This document shows positions 1 to 8,621 of a DNA stretch of 35,393 bases, in pieces (the first letter of the stretch is position 1; each line of letters starts with the position of its first letter). The DNA is taken from contig MU130357.1 of the NCBI GenBank assembly GCA_015039465.1, positions 559,440 to 594,832 of the forward strand. Reading direction: 5' to 3'. The position numbers were made by a program, and so were the translations under genes. The stretch is from Phlegmacium glaucopus (taxonomy: Eukaryota > Basidiomycota > Agaricomycetes > Agaricales > Cortinariaceae). A model generated the notes under the pieces. It had not been told where the DNA came from. It searched no databases and worked only from the letters and a program-made list of their open reading frames with translations.

Positions 1-464
1 CTTCTTCTTTCCGTCTGTTGTTACACGTTTCGTTTTGACTCTGTTCTTGCCTCCCTTCTTCTTCCGTTTCTTCTTCTTCTCTTCCTCACTACTTTCTGAC
101 TCGCTTTCCTCCCCAGAATCGCTATCCCTTCCGGACTCCTCGCTCGTTGATGTCCCCTCCTCTGAACTTGAATCCTCCTTCCTTCGTTTCTTCTTGTCTC
201 TAGCTATCCTTTGAAGTTTCTTGGCTATTGGGTCGTCATCTTCAGCATCAAAGGCATCCTCGGAAAAGATGTGTCGTCCTGCAGCTAAGGCTTGGTCGAT
301 TGGTGGTGCGGTGGTGCGTGCTCGTGTGGGGTCTAGTAGATCTAGCCGTTGTGAAATCATCTTTCGCGCGCCTTCCGGTAACCCGTACCAAAAATGCCGG
401 TTCATCTCGGACTCGCTGATAACCGTCTTTTTCTGCAACCATAATCCCATTGGGCGGAACTTGG
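1..464 (-). pseudogene. LTR-retrotransposon gag, C-terminal part, separated from its N-terminal part by a DNA transposon; runs off the left edge
   Basis: Read on the minus strand this stretch is open from the transposon junction to the window edge. It begins with a capsid-like segment containing ISESEMNRHFWYGLPEG, then an Arg/Asp-rich stretch, then a long acidic/Ser tail followed by Lys-rich clusters. This is the usual layout of gag proteins in fungal Ty3/gypsy elements, which package element RNA in the cytoplasm. The other half lies at 2427-3174. A 9-bp direct repeat (GGAACTTGG at 456-464 and 2427-2435) flanks the insert, and the two halves share one reading frame across it. Protease and polymerase would lie left of the window. 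The assignment to gag is strong by composition and by the split; the exact superfamily is inferred. Confidence 0.72.
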
Positions 465-496
465 AGGTCTTTACACTCCCCCACGTCTTCCTGGAG

Positions 497-760
497 GAAT
501 CCTGGTGGATTCCTACCTATTCCGGGAGGATTCCTGGAGGATTCCTACCATTCCTGGTAGGAATACCAGGATTCCGGGAGGAATTTCCCACCAGCCAATT
601 TCCCCTGAAATTGACATTCCTGGCTCTTCCCAGTCCAGGAGGATTCCAGGTGGATTCCTGGTACACAATGAAATTGATACCAGGATTCCCGGAATTCCTT
701 AGGAATCCCCAACACAGAATCCGCCTGGAATCCACCCGGAATCCTGGGAATTCCTGGTAC
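497..760. repeat. Left subterminal array of GGAATCC/GGATTCC motifs
   Basis: About 260 bases built from loosely repeated units such as GGATTCCTGG and CCAGGAATCC in both orientations. The mirror-image array occupies 2140-2400, so the two form long imperfect inverted arms. Arrays of this kind near transposon ends are commonly transposase binding sites; here that role is inferred. Open frames across it are artefacts of the repeat. Confidence 0.75.
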
Positions 761-1044
761 TACCATTATATATTATGTATTATTAATATTTAAAAGTAAA
801 ATACTAAAACATCAGTAATTCATACTATATATAAGTTAATTGTAATTCATATATTAAAGGTGGCAATGCCTTGCCGCCATTTAAATTTTGAATTTTGTTC
901 AGGCCGCGAGGTGTGGTCACGTGACCGCACGTGACAATATTTCCCAAATCAACAAACGTTAGTAATATACTCCGTCATCTCACAACCACCATCGCAACCA
1001 CCCCAGAACTACGACAATGACAACCAAGACACAACGACGACGAC

Positions 1045-1160
1045 GGATGACGACGAGGAGGAGGACGAGGAGGAGGAGGAGGAGGAGGAGGACGACCAAC
1101 GACGACCAACGACGGCCAACGACGGCCAACGACGGCCAACGACGGCCAACGACAGCAACG
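1045..1160 (+). repeat. Low-complexity GAGGACGAGG / ACGACGGCCA repeat
   Basis: A purine-rich GAGGAGGAC stretch is followed by four or five copies of a 10-base unit close to ACGACGGCCA. It is part of the transposon interior. Simple-sequence expansion explains its open frames; no protein family is visible. Confidence 0.8.
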
Positions 1161-1169
1161 GTGACGACG

Positions 1170-2015
1170 ACGGCTACCCCCCTAACCAGGGGGGTTTTCG
1201 GTTTTTATTTTTTTATTTTTGTATTTATTTCGATTCATTGACGACTACCGGCAGCGTACAGCGACGACGACGACCTCCCTCCCATCCACCACCACCCTCC
1301 ACCTCGACACACCACCACTCCCTCACCCCCCCTTTACCGGGGGGGTTTTTTTAATCCTTATGCTTCGAACGACGACAGCTACCCCCCCCTGAACAGGGGG
1401 GGTTTTATTCTATTTCAACTGACGACAACGGTTACCCCCCCGTACGGGGGGGGTTTCATTTTATTTCAACGGACGACAACGTCGAACGAACGACGGACGA
1501 CGTCGAACGAACGACAGACGACGTCGAACGAACGACAGACGACGTCGAACGAACGACAGACGACGTCGAACGAACGACAGACGACGACGGACGACGACAG
1601 CTACCCCCCCCCTGTACAAGGGGGGGTTATTTTTATTTCATTTATTTAGTACGCTACCGGGACAACCACCACCACGCACGATGACCACCACCCCCCCTCA
1701 CTGGGGGGGGTTATTTTTATTTTTATTCTTATTTGATTTCTCTGACGACAGGTATGACGACGAGGACCCACGTTGACAACACCCAAACGACACACCCAAA
1801 CGACGACACGTGCAAACGACGACACGTACGGACGACACGTACGAACGACGACGCGTACGAACGACGACACACGCGTACGACGACCCCCCTCACGGGGGGT
1901 TTATTTATTTATTTAATATACTATCACAGCCCTCACACGACGACGACGACAACCCCCTTGCCGGGGTTCATTTTAATTTTAATATACTACAATCATAACC
2001 CCTTCACGGGGGTAC
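1170..2015 (+). repeat. Array of nine C-run/G-run hairpins each followed by a T-rich tract
   Basis: Hairpins lie near 1177-1194, 1326-1341, 1382-1402, 1435-1451, 1603-1626, 1690-1710, 1884-1899, 1953-1966 and 1998-2012. Each is a run of 4-8 C, a 3-6 base loop, and 4-8 G, then a T-rich or TTTATTT-like tract. All nine keep the same order, C then G then T, on the plus strand. Spacers are ACGACG/AACGAACG-rich. They look like intrinsic terminators, but the context is eukaryotic, so that role is not claimed. Confidence 0.85.
1496..1590 (+). repeat. Tandem repeat, about 21-bp unit, 4-5 copies
   Basis: The unit contains CGACGTCGAACGAACGACAG and repeats nearly exactly 4-5 times between the fourth and fifth hairpins of the transposon interior. 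The low divergence between copies suggests recent expansion. Confidence 0.85.
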
Positions 2016-2139
2016 ATTTTAGTTTAATTAATAGGTTATTAATAAGTGATTAATGTACTTGTATATAATTTTCAATATATATCTTGCAATAAAAAAATCA
2101 AGGAAAAATTAAATTAAATAAAACAAGTCAATGACTTAG

Positions 2140-2400
2140 CTGATTTCACCAGAATTCCACCAGGAACTCACCAGGAATCCACCAGGATTCCACCAGGAAT
2201 ACCAGGAATACCAGGAATACCAGGAATACCAGGAATCCACCAGGAATTAATGAGGAATCCACCAGGAATTAGATAGGAATCCCAGGAATCCACCCGGAAT
2301 CCACCCGGAATCCGTGAGGAATATTCTCATCTACCAGGAATTCCTGGATTCCTGGAGGATTCCGCCAGGATTCCGGGCAGTCCGGGCGGATTCCTGGAGG
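2140..2400. repeat. Right subterminal array of CCAGGAAT(A/C)C motifs
   Basis: Consecutive 9-11 base units such as ACCAGGAATACCAGGAATCC mirror the array at 497-760. The array forms the inner part of the right end of the transposon. The gag-like frame appears to run into it because the repeats lack stops in that phase, giving a false C-terminus. Confidence 0.75.
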
Positions 2401-2426
2401 AAGACGTGGGGGAGTGTAAAGTTCAG

Positions 2427-3174
2427 GGAACTTGGCGTAGTAATCGGTAAGCCGTTGCTCCGTTACTTTCTTTGTTACGTTTTTCTCTGTTAGACGTTCG
2501 AGCTGGCGACGCGTATATTTCTCTCCTTCCTTCGCTCCTGGGTATTGGTCCAATACTGACTTTTTAAACTTCACATAGTCTTGCTCCTCGTACCCCTCCA
2601 ATGTCTTCCAAAACTGCCTCGTCTGTCTCTCATCCACGTACTTCAACACCCACTTGGTCCTCTCTTCGTCTTTCAATCCCGCTGTCTTCGCACATTCCTC
2701 AAAATCCTCGAAAAATTCCGCTAATTCTTTGGTATTTCCTTTGTACCTGGGGCTGGATCGTTTCCCCGGCTCTGGCATTGCTCTTATTGACATGTCTTGC
2801 TCTGGTGCTGCGTCTCGTCGCAGTACATTTACTACTTCGCTTGGTGAGTCTGTTTCTCTGATCTCCGCTATTCTTTCTTCGCTTGGTTGTTCCGAGTAGA
2901 TAATGTCGCTCTCGGTACTCTCGGTGCTTCTCTCAGTTAGAGTCGGCTCTGGGTCTTGTATGACCGTCTCTTCGGGCCACAGGAAGCGTTGTGCTTTGAT
3001 TGGGACTGGGGGTGTTCGCTGTGTATTTACTGATGGTGTAGATGTTGTGGCACGTGTCGAAGGGTTGTTCAAGCCCTGTCGGAATGGTAGAAGACGTGTG
3101 GGTGGCGTCAGTGGCTTCGGGGCGCGCTCGCTACTCCTGGTAGGTGGCGGCAGTTTTGGAGATGGGGTGGGTGG
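2427..3174 (-). pseudogene. LTR-retrotransposon gag, N-terminal part, interrupted by the transposon
   Basis: Minus-strand frame open from about 3174 to the transposon junction. It starts with a Pro/Ser/Thr-rich leader with no in-frame ATG, then contains RFLWPEE, an acidic segment, and a capsid-like helix region with ELAEFFEDFEECAK, KWVLKYVDERQTRQFW and DYYAKF near the junction. Layout and wording fit gag of fungal gypsy-type elements. The natural continuation is the frame at 1-464 after the duplicated 9 bp. The missing ATG suggests either an upstream frame break or a start in another exon. The gene is dead as it stands. Confidence 0.72.
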
Positions 3175-3618
3175 TTATCTCGATGATTTGTGGTTCGCGG
3201 TGGGCTCCAGTTGTAAGAAGGTAGGTAGATGTGAGTTCAGATGCCACAGATATCAAGGAGAGATTATCGAGCGAAGGGAGGTTGAGTTGATATCTCTACA
3301 ACTCAACCTTGTCTCGGTTTTCTCTAACAGTTCTTTTGTAGCTTTAGTTCTGATGTGTCTCTTTGATACAAGCTAGTTGTAAGAGGGAAGGATGATATAT
3401 TTTATGTGTTTTATTCTACTGTTTTATACTAGTCCGAGACAATGCGAGCCACAAAGTAAGAGAAGGGCCACTCGCAGAGTGGCCAGAATACTACTAATTC
3501 GGGATGCAACCAAGCGATGCGAAAGTCCTTGTGACCAAAGTCACGTGATATGACATTTGTAATCCGTGTCCGTAAGTTCCTCATTCCTTACACTTGACCT
3601 TAACGGGAAAACAACGGT

Positions 3619-3740
3619 ACAGTTGGGAGATCAGCGATGCAACGGGGAGAGTAACGATGCAACGGGGAGATCAGCGATGCAACGGGGAGATCAGTGGTAC
3701 AGCGGGGAGATCAGTGGTATAGCGGGAACACTGATACAGT
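3619..3740 (+). repeat. Tandem repeat, about 20-bp unit (GCGATGCAACGGGGAGATCA)
   Basis: Five to six imperfect copies in a row, drifting to GTGGTACAGCGGGGAGATCA at the right end. It lies in the probable LTR. No coding role is supported. Confidence 0.85.
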
Positions 3741-4214
3741 GTGGAAAGTCAGGATGCAGTGGGGAGAACAATGATGTAACGGGAAAGGTGGGACAAGTGG
3801 TAGAAATAGTAATGGGTAAAAGGATTTTCAGCGGGTACGACGCGTAGTGAAGCGAAGAAAACTAAAGGATAGTAAGGATGAAATACGTAGGGGAGTGGTA
3901 CGGTTTTAGTACAAGCGTAGTAAAATGACAATGGATCGATGGTCAATAAGAGGTACGAGGAAAATAGAATACCACGCTGAAAAACATAAAAGAGTGAATT
4001 GAGGAATACGAAAAACTACGATAAATGAGGTGTGTGGAACACGAAGTAAAGGGGTAAATAAGATTAGTGGAGATGATATTTTTTGGGTACATTGAATCAA
4101 TGTCCTGTTATTCTTTCATAAACGGTGAGAGGGGGCTCATATCTTAATTCAGAACAGTAGCAGAGAGAGGAGCAAGTGGAAGCAAAGTAACGCAAAATGA
4201 CGCTCAGCGGGTAT

Positions 4215-4335
4215 GTCGCTGATATGTAGCAGTGACGCAGAGGGGAAGTAGTGACGCAGCGGGGAAGCAGTGACGCAGAGGGGAAGCAGTGACGTAGAGG
4301 GGAAGCAGTGACGCAGCGGTGAAGCAAGGGAGCAG
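4215..4335 (+). repeat. Tandem repeat, about 19-bp unit (AGTGACGCAGAGGGGAAGC)
   Basis: Five to six copies with small changes such as CGGGG for AGGGG. Together with the 20-bp and 17-bp arrays it marks the probable LTR as a site of repeat expansion. The minus-strand frames rich in PLRHCF are translations of this array. Confidence 0.85.
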
Positions 4336-4539
4336 CGGGAAAGCAGTAATGTAGCGAGGAACAAAGCGAACAGAGTATAGAGCAGCGGGATGGAATCAAC
4401 CTTGGAAAGACGTATATGAACTGAGTCACAAATCCGGTGGCTTCGGGGCTCGGCGTAGTGTGGAGTCAATCATGTCGTGGATCGCATGACTGTCACATAG
4501 TGGCGAGTTATGCTATAGTTGGCAGATACCAACGAACGG

Positions 4540-4640
4540 CTACGTACCGTATACGACCACATACCGTGTACGGCCACATACCGTATACGGCCATATACCG
4601 TGTACGGCCATATACCGTGTACGGCCATACACGGGACGGT
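4540..4640 (+). repeat. Tandem repeat, 17-bp unit (CCATATACCGTGTACGG)
   Basis: About five copies alternating CCACATACC/CCATATACC and GTGTACGG/GTATACGG. Each unit contains a near-palindrome. The Tyr/Thr/Arg-rich frames here are repeat translations and are not proposed as genes. Confidence 0.88.
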
Positions 4641-4925
4641 AATACGGCCGTAAGCTGTACCCGGTTACTAGAAAGGAACCTCTCGGTTGTCTTCCATGAG
4701 TGTGAAGGACGCCGGGATTTGTGGAGGTATAGGACAAAAAAGGCCATAGGTAGCTTGTAAACTACATCCCGGCCATGGTACTTGACCCCGTGGTGTATTG
4801 TAACAAATGGTCCCGGCTACTACTGGTGTATGGGCAGACCATACGGTCGTCCCAGTGTAAGTTCTCGTAAGACTAACTATCAACAACGGTAATCGCATAG
4901 TATATTCAGCTGACTAGTGAGACTT

Positions 4926-4950
4926 AAAAAAAAAAAAAAAAAAAAAAAAA
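4926..4950 (+). repeat. Run of 25 A
   Basis: An uninterrupted A tract directly before the truncated gene end at 4951. Its place exactly at the break suggests the poly(A) end of a reverse-transcribed insertion or a slippage-prone junction. No target duplication was found by eye. Confidence 0.9.
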
Positions 4951-5016
4951 GGCTACCGAGGGTGAATCATCAATCGTCGAAGGTCCCCTTAAGAAAAAGA
5001 AAAAGCAAAATAAATA
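4951..5016 (+). pseudogene. Truncated 3' end of a paralogue of the gene at 31682-33040
   Basis: Translated on the plus strand this gives ATEGESSIVEGPLKKKKKQNK and a stop (the last 20 or so residues). It matches the C-terminus of the minus-strand gene ending at 31682 almost residue for residue. Homology continues past the stop: the GTCGAC-pair region near 5221-5250 resembles the reverse complement of about 31335-31370. So this is a broken duplicate with its 3' flank, cut off on its 5' side exactly at the A tract. Confidence 0.8.
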
Positions 5017-5316
5017 GCAATCATATTTACTCCTACTTCGCACGTCAGATCGATGCTGACCGTGATTCAAACCATTATTTAAAAAAAGAAAATAACCTGA
5101 TAACAATAGGTTTGCGATATATATATATATATATATTTATGTTTAGACTGCTCACAATCAAGCGCTGGTATGATAACAAATAAATTGTCAACAAGATTTA
5201 ATTACACAGCAAGGTGTGATGTCGACGCAGTCGACCCCTAGTATTAATAGTGTACCTAGCTACGATATAATCAATGTGGTCATGTGATCTACATACCCAA
5301 TCTACGAACTGCCAGA
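5017..5316. other. AT-rich 3' flank, includes a (TA)n run
   Basis: No gene seen. It holds a TA dinucleotide run at about 5118-5136 and, near 5203-5250, a segment alike to the downstream flank of the gene at 31682 (inverted). It is therefore duplicated flank rather than a new locus. Confidence 0.6.
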
Positions 5317-6866
5317 TCACACTACTACAACGGGGGGTCCTGGTAGTAGCACGACGGACAGGAGAAGTAAATATTTTCGTAGGAACTGACTATGAGAACT
5401 AGTCGAAGCCACCGATTTCTTAACCACAGACTGCAATGGAATAGAACTAGTATATGATTTTGGTCTAGGACTCACTCGAAAGCGAAGAGAGATGACCGCG
5501 AAGTTGAAACTTGCTAAAGAAGCAAGAGTTTGGACAGGTTGGTTGTTTTGATGAATCGACAATTGCAAGTCTGCTGCTGCTTCTTCTTCTTCGTCTCCAT
5601 TTCTACTACCCTCATCATTGATTTTCTTCTCTTTCATCCTCTTCCCCTTCCTCCATCCCTTCTTCCAACAATACATCAGGCTCAAGAATAGAAGGTTGCA
5701 ACAACGACAGCAAAGGTGTTCTCCTAGATCCAACAGACGACGACATAACACTAGGCGTCAATTTCGAATCAGGTCAATCTTTCAATTCCACCATTCTATC
5801 ACCACTACCACTAGCCTTCGTCTCTTTGATAACCACCCCCGCAGGTGACACCCCTGCATTGGATTGTGAATGCCGGAGAGTATTGCTGCTCATAGCAGAC
5901 ACATAAGAATCTGACGAACTTTGTACAGCGCTCCGTACCGAGTTAGCAGAGGATGCTACTAAACCATTCTCGCGGTCGCGGAAGGAAGTAGTAGAAGAGT
6001 GATAGTACCGGTGGAAGTTTGACGTGAAGGAAGGCTTGGACTGAGAACGCTAACGCGCATACTACTAGCCATATCACTTTCCGCATCCACTTTAGAAGTA
6101 TGTGGATGGTTTGAAGTGGGTCGTAGAAGACTGGTTGTCGCTGTTGGAGTTGTCTTTTAGGTGAATGATTTTTTAAATTGGCTGTTTGAGGAGGTGGGTT
6201 AAGGAGGTCATCAATTGGGTCTTCGATATATAGAGGTATATGAGGAAAAGGGAGACGGAAAAAAAGGGACTTACAATCGCTAATCTCTTTCAATGCCCAT
6301 CTTTCTAATGGATCAAATCCACATTCTTGACGAATAGCCAACCAATGTTTCCCAATCCATTTAAGTAACTCCAATCTCGTTTGTTTGATTTGAACACGGA
6401 CATCCAATGTAGCCGGTAATAGTGGGGCATTGACATCCATAGGATGTGGACGAAGCAGAATAGACGATACGAGTCTATAAGAAATCACATTAGTTTCACG
6501 AGGGACGGATAGGGATTGGAACAATAACCTGGTATAAAGAAGCGGCATACCCATCTTTAACTCCTCGTAAAACAGCAGCCATCGACCATTCAACCCCCTT
6601 TCCATCCTCAAACTAACAACTCCGAGTTTCCCCAAAGCATGTTCAGCAGCGAATAAAAGAGGGAAAATATTAAGCGGTGTCGTCCTTTTCGCTAATCCCT
6701 TGAGTATGTTTTCACGGATTTTCAAAGGTAATGAAGTGAATTCTTGATGAACCAACCTTCTCCAAAAATCCCTACAAGCGCACGTTGGGCTCCACGATCC
6801 AAATGTCATCATCAGCGACCCCAAACTGAGTCTAGGCCCGGACAAACAAATACAAATTTTAAGCAC
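5317..6866 (-). pseudogene. Unrecognised large protein gene with several frame breaks
   Basis: The upstream half (6866 down to about 6160) is a good reading frame. It includes CRDFWRRLVHQEFTSLPLK, then RPHPMDVNAPLLPATLD, then LELLKWIGKHWLAIRQECGF. Two introns read well: about 54 nt starting GTTATT and ending TTATAG (near 6473-6526), and about 54 nt starting GTAAGT (near 6225-6278). Downstream the sequence stays Ser/Thr-rich and protein-like but changes frame near 6165, near 5965 and near 5625, and has an in-frame TGA near 5780. Most breaks fall at short homopolymers. The result is either a decaying gene or a gene with sequence errors. I do not recognise the family; no catalytic motif is evident. 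Confidence 0.5.
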
Positions 6867-7548
6867 ATAAATTCTATCATTAACTTTCTTGAATGCCTTA
6901 TATACTTATCTCCATATTGTTCCCGTTCCCCTTGAAAATTTAGAATTATTAGATAGCGGACCTTAACGTTTACAAAATTCCCCAAGAAAGATTGGAAGTT
7001 TTTGTCGTTGTTGTACTTCTTGTTCCGCTGCAAAGTTCCCGATTATTCAACGATTATACTAGAGTACAGAAACTTGGCGGTAAACACATGCAACATCGCT
7101 TCGATGATTATGCACGTAGATACTTCTAAAATTGTGTTCATAGATATGCATATTCAATACTACATGAACATTCAAGTCCAAAAAATGTGATGTACAATAC
7201 TACAATGATTGTCACGCGACTAGGATGGCGAAGCGACCCTTGCCCCCGCAGAGTGCGCATACATAATTATTGATTTTATATAATAATTACAGAAGTAATC
7301 CTCTTGCTACCATCATGGCCATATTGATGTGGAATTTTGAATTCATCAGTCTCCACTCAAAATATTGCCAGTCGTAGGAGTTTCGAGCTCTTGATTGTCC
7401 TATATGCATGCCTACCAATTTGAAGTGTGCACATAAAACACAGTATCATGAATTTTTTTATCAAAGTCATCAACATAATATTGTCAGGGAAAAATCTAAG
7501 GATTCTAACGAAGAAATCACGCATATGAATGCAAATTCTATGATTATT
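6867..7548. other. AT-rich intergenic stretch, no gene seen
   Basis: Contains only short chance frames on both strands. No tRNA-like cloverleaf, repeat or promoter stands out. Confidence 0.5.
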
Positions 7549-7845
7549 TTATACATATACAAATACCTTAGATATTGACCAAGAATACTTAGTGTTTTTT
7601 GGGCTACGAAATTGTGGGTCCACCGAAACCATACGATGAAGCAAGCTGCCAAAATGCGAGTTTGTAACCCCTCCAGTCATTGTTTTTTGCGAGTCTGTTG
7701 GAGCATCGCAATTCTTGGATCGTGGGGGCACCTGTGCATCGAAACCGTATAGTGAGGATAGTGTGGCGAAAGCCGATGTCCAATCTTTCTGAAGCGATTG
7801 TCTTTGTTTTGATTCAGAGGAAATCAGTGAAGTGGCTGGTGACAT
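7549..7845 (-). CDS. Possible small protein of about 98 residues, unknown function
   Basis: A minus-strand frame starts at an ATG in good context (ACCACCATG, position 7845). It encodes a Ser/Thr-rich, basic small protein beginning MSPATSLISSESKQRQ. A TATATAAG box lies about 80 bases upstream, which favours a real transcript. Near the end a GTATTT donor follows SWSISK, with an AG about 60 bases on, so the last few residues may really come from another exon. No signal peptide, membrane segment or known motif is visible. It could also be non-coding; support rests on the promoter, ATG context and frame length. Confidence 0.35.
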   Translation of the reverse strand: MSPATSLISSESKQRQSLQKDWTSAFATLSSLYGFDAQVPPRSKNCDAPTDSQKTMTGGVTNSHFGSLLHRMVSVDPQFRSPKNTKYSWSISKVFVYV

Positions 7846-7924
7846 GGTGGTCGATAAGAACAATTTTTTAGGGGGATGAAAGATAATGTGAAGATAGACT
7901 TACTCTGGTGTAAACAGTGCAGGT

Positions 7925-7932
7925 CTTATATA
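7925..7932 (-). promoter_or_regulatory. TATA box (TATATAAG) of the small minus-strand gene
   Basis: It sits about 80 bases before the ATG at 7845, with pyrimidine-rich sequence between, as in many fungal promoters. Confidence 0.45.
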
Positions 7933-8571
7933 CCACCTTCCACTGTCCAGAAACGGAATGTGGTACCGACCGACCACGTCCGAGTCATTTGAGAAAGGGA
8001 AATGTCAGAATTTCAGTGTGGATATTCAGTGTGGATATTCAAGCCATAAGCGTTAGGATCGCAGCAGTACTGTAATATTGACTCAACTGTGCAGTACATT
8101 CATATGTAAGCTTTTACCACTTTCATTGGTTCAGAACTCTTGTCTTTGAATATCTCCAGTTCTGAGTTGAAAATGGGGTTGCTGCGCTATGGACCTAATG
8201 CAGGTTCCAGCCTTGAATATTTGAATTTGAAGTTCGAGTCATATCTATTTTTGTGAGCGTTAACTTCGCCAGAAATGACTGTTAGAGGCTCCAGCGCGAG
8301 CGGCAGTGGCACGGAGTTGAACCGAGCCTTACTAAATTGTATTTTGGGTCAGAGCTCTATTCTCTCTATAATACAGGGCATCGTCTTCGTCCGGAAGATC
8401 TTGATCGGTGCAGGACTGAGCTATAGTATTCCATTCTATATAAGAGGCATTCAGGATTCTCCAGGATTCCAGGATGAAATTTCTGGATCATGTGATCGCC
8501 TGACTAACTTGAACGCAGACCTGTGTCATATGTCATATGTGTTCAAGTTTAGATCTATCCACGTGTCTGTC
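7933..8571. other. Intergenic region upstream of the Crinkler-type gene
   Basis: No gene is supported. A 117-residue plus-strand frame crosses the stretch but lacks any domain-like pattern and overlaps the TATA box of the next gene. Short GGATTCC/CCAGG motifs near 8450-8475 recall the transposon end motif but are too few to call. Confidence 0.5.
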
Positions 8572-8578
8572 TATATAA
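8572..8578 (+). promoter_or_regulatory. TATA box (TATATAA) of the Crinkler-type gene
   Basis: It lies 44 bases before the ATG at 8622; the intervening sequence has ACA-rich leader character. This supports 8622 as the start. Confidence 0.6.
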
Positions 8579-8621
8579 TAGTATATTCGCCCCGCACACA
8601 AAATATACAGACATTACTACA

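Larger units (their letters stand above)
465..2426. mobile_element. Non-autonomous DNA transposon (about 1.96 kb, 9-bp target duplication, inverted ends), Mutator-like by target size
   Basis: Both ends carry the same inverted sequence: CTTTACACTCCCCCACGTCT starts at 469 on the plus strand and at about 2421 on the minus strand, with 4-5 unmatched bases outside it. The flanking 9-bp repeat GGAACTTGG (456-464; 2427-2435) is the target duplication. Inside the ends lie dense GGAATCC/GGATTCC motifs (497-760 and 2140-2400, mirror orientation). The centre (about 1000-2015) is ACGACG-rich and holds nine hairpins. No credible transposase reading frame is present, so it would need a helper element. A 9-bp duplication fits Mutator-like elements; the family call is inference. 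It lands inside gag, so it is younger than the retroelement. Confidence 0.75.
3176..4925 (-). mobile_element. Probable 5' LTR and leader region of the retroelement (borders uncertain)
   Basis: This 1.7-kb stretch upstream of gag (on the minus strand) has no gene I recognise. It is full of short tandem repeats (3619-3740, 4215-4335, 4540-4640), as long terminal repeats sometimes are. A TGGAGCCCACCGCGAACC string at 3191-3208 on the minus strand, just after an ACA-like end, could be a tRNA primer site. The second LTR is outside the window, so the borders cannot be proven. Short frames on either strand here look like chance frames through repeats. Confidence 0.4.

Noticed and set aside
221..793. 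190-residue plus-strand frame across the gag/transposon joint
   Set aside because: It is antisense to gag and then runs through GGATTCC repeats; the phase without stops comes from repeat composition.
1496..1590. CRISPR array
   Set aside because: The units abut without unique spacers, so this is a plain tandem repeat. The same holds for the 20-, 19- and 17-bp arrays.
1170..2015. Bacterial intrinsic terminators
   Set aside because: They look right in shape, but the window is eukaryotic by introns and gene families; reported as structure only.
4437..4760. 107-residue Tyr/Arg-rich frame
   Set aside because: It is a translation of the 17-bp tandem array.
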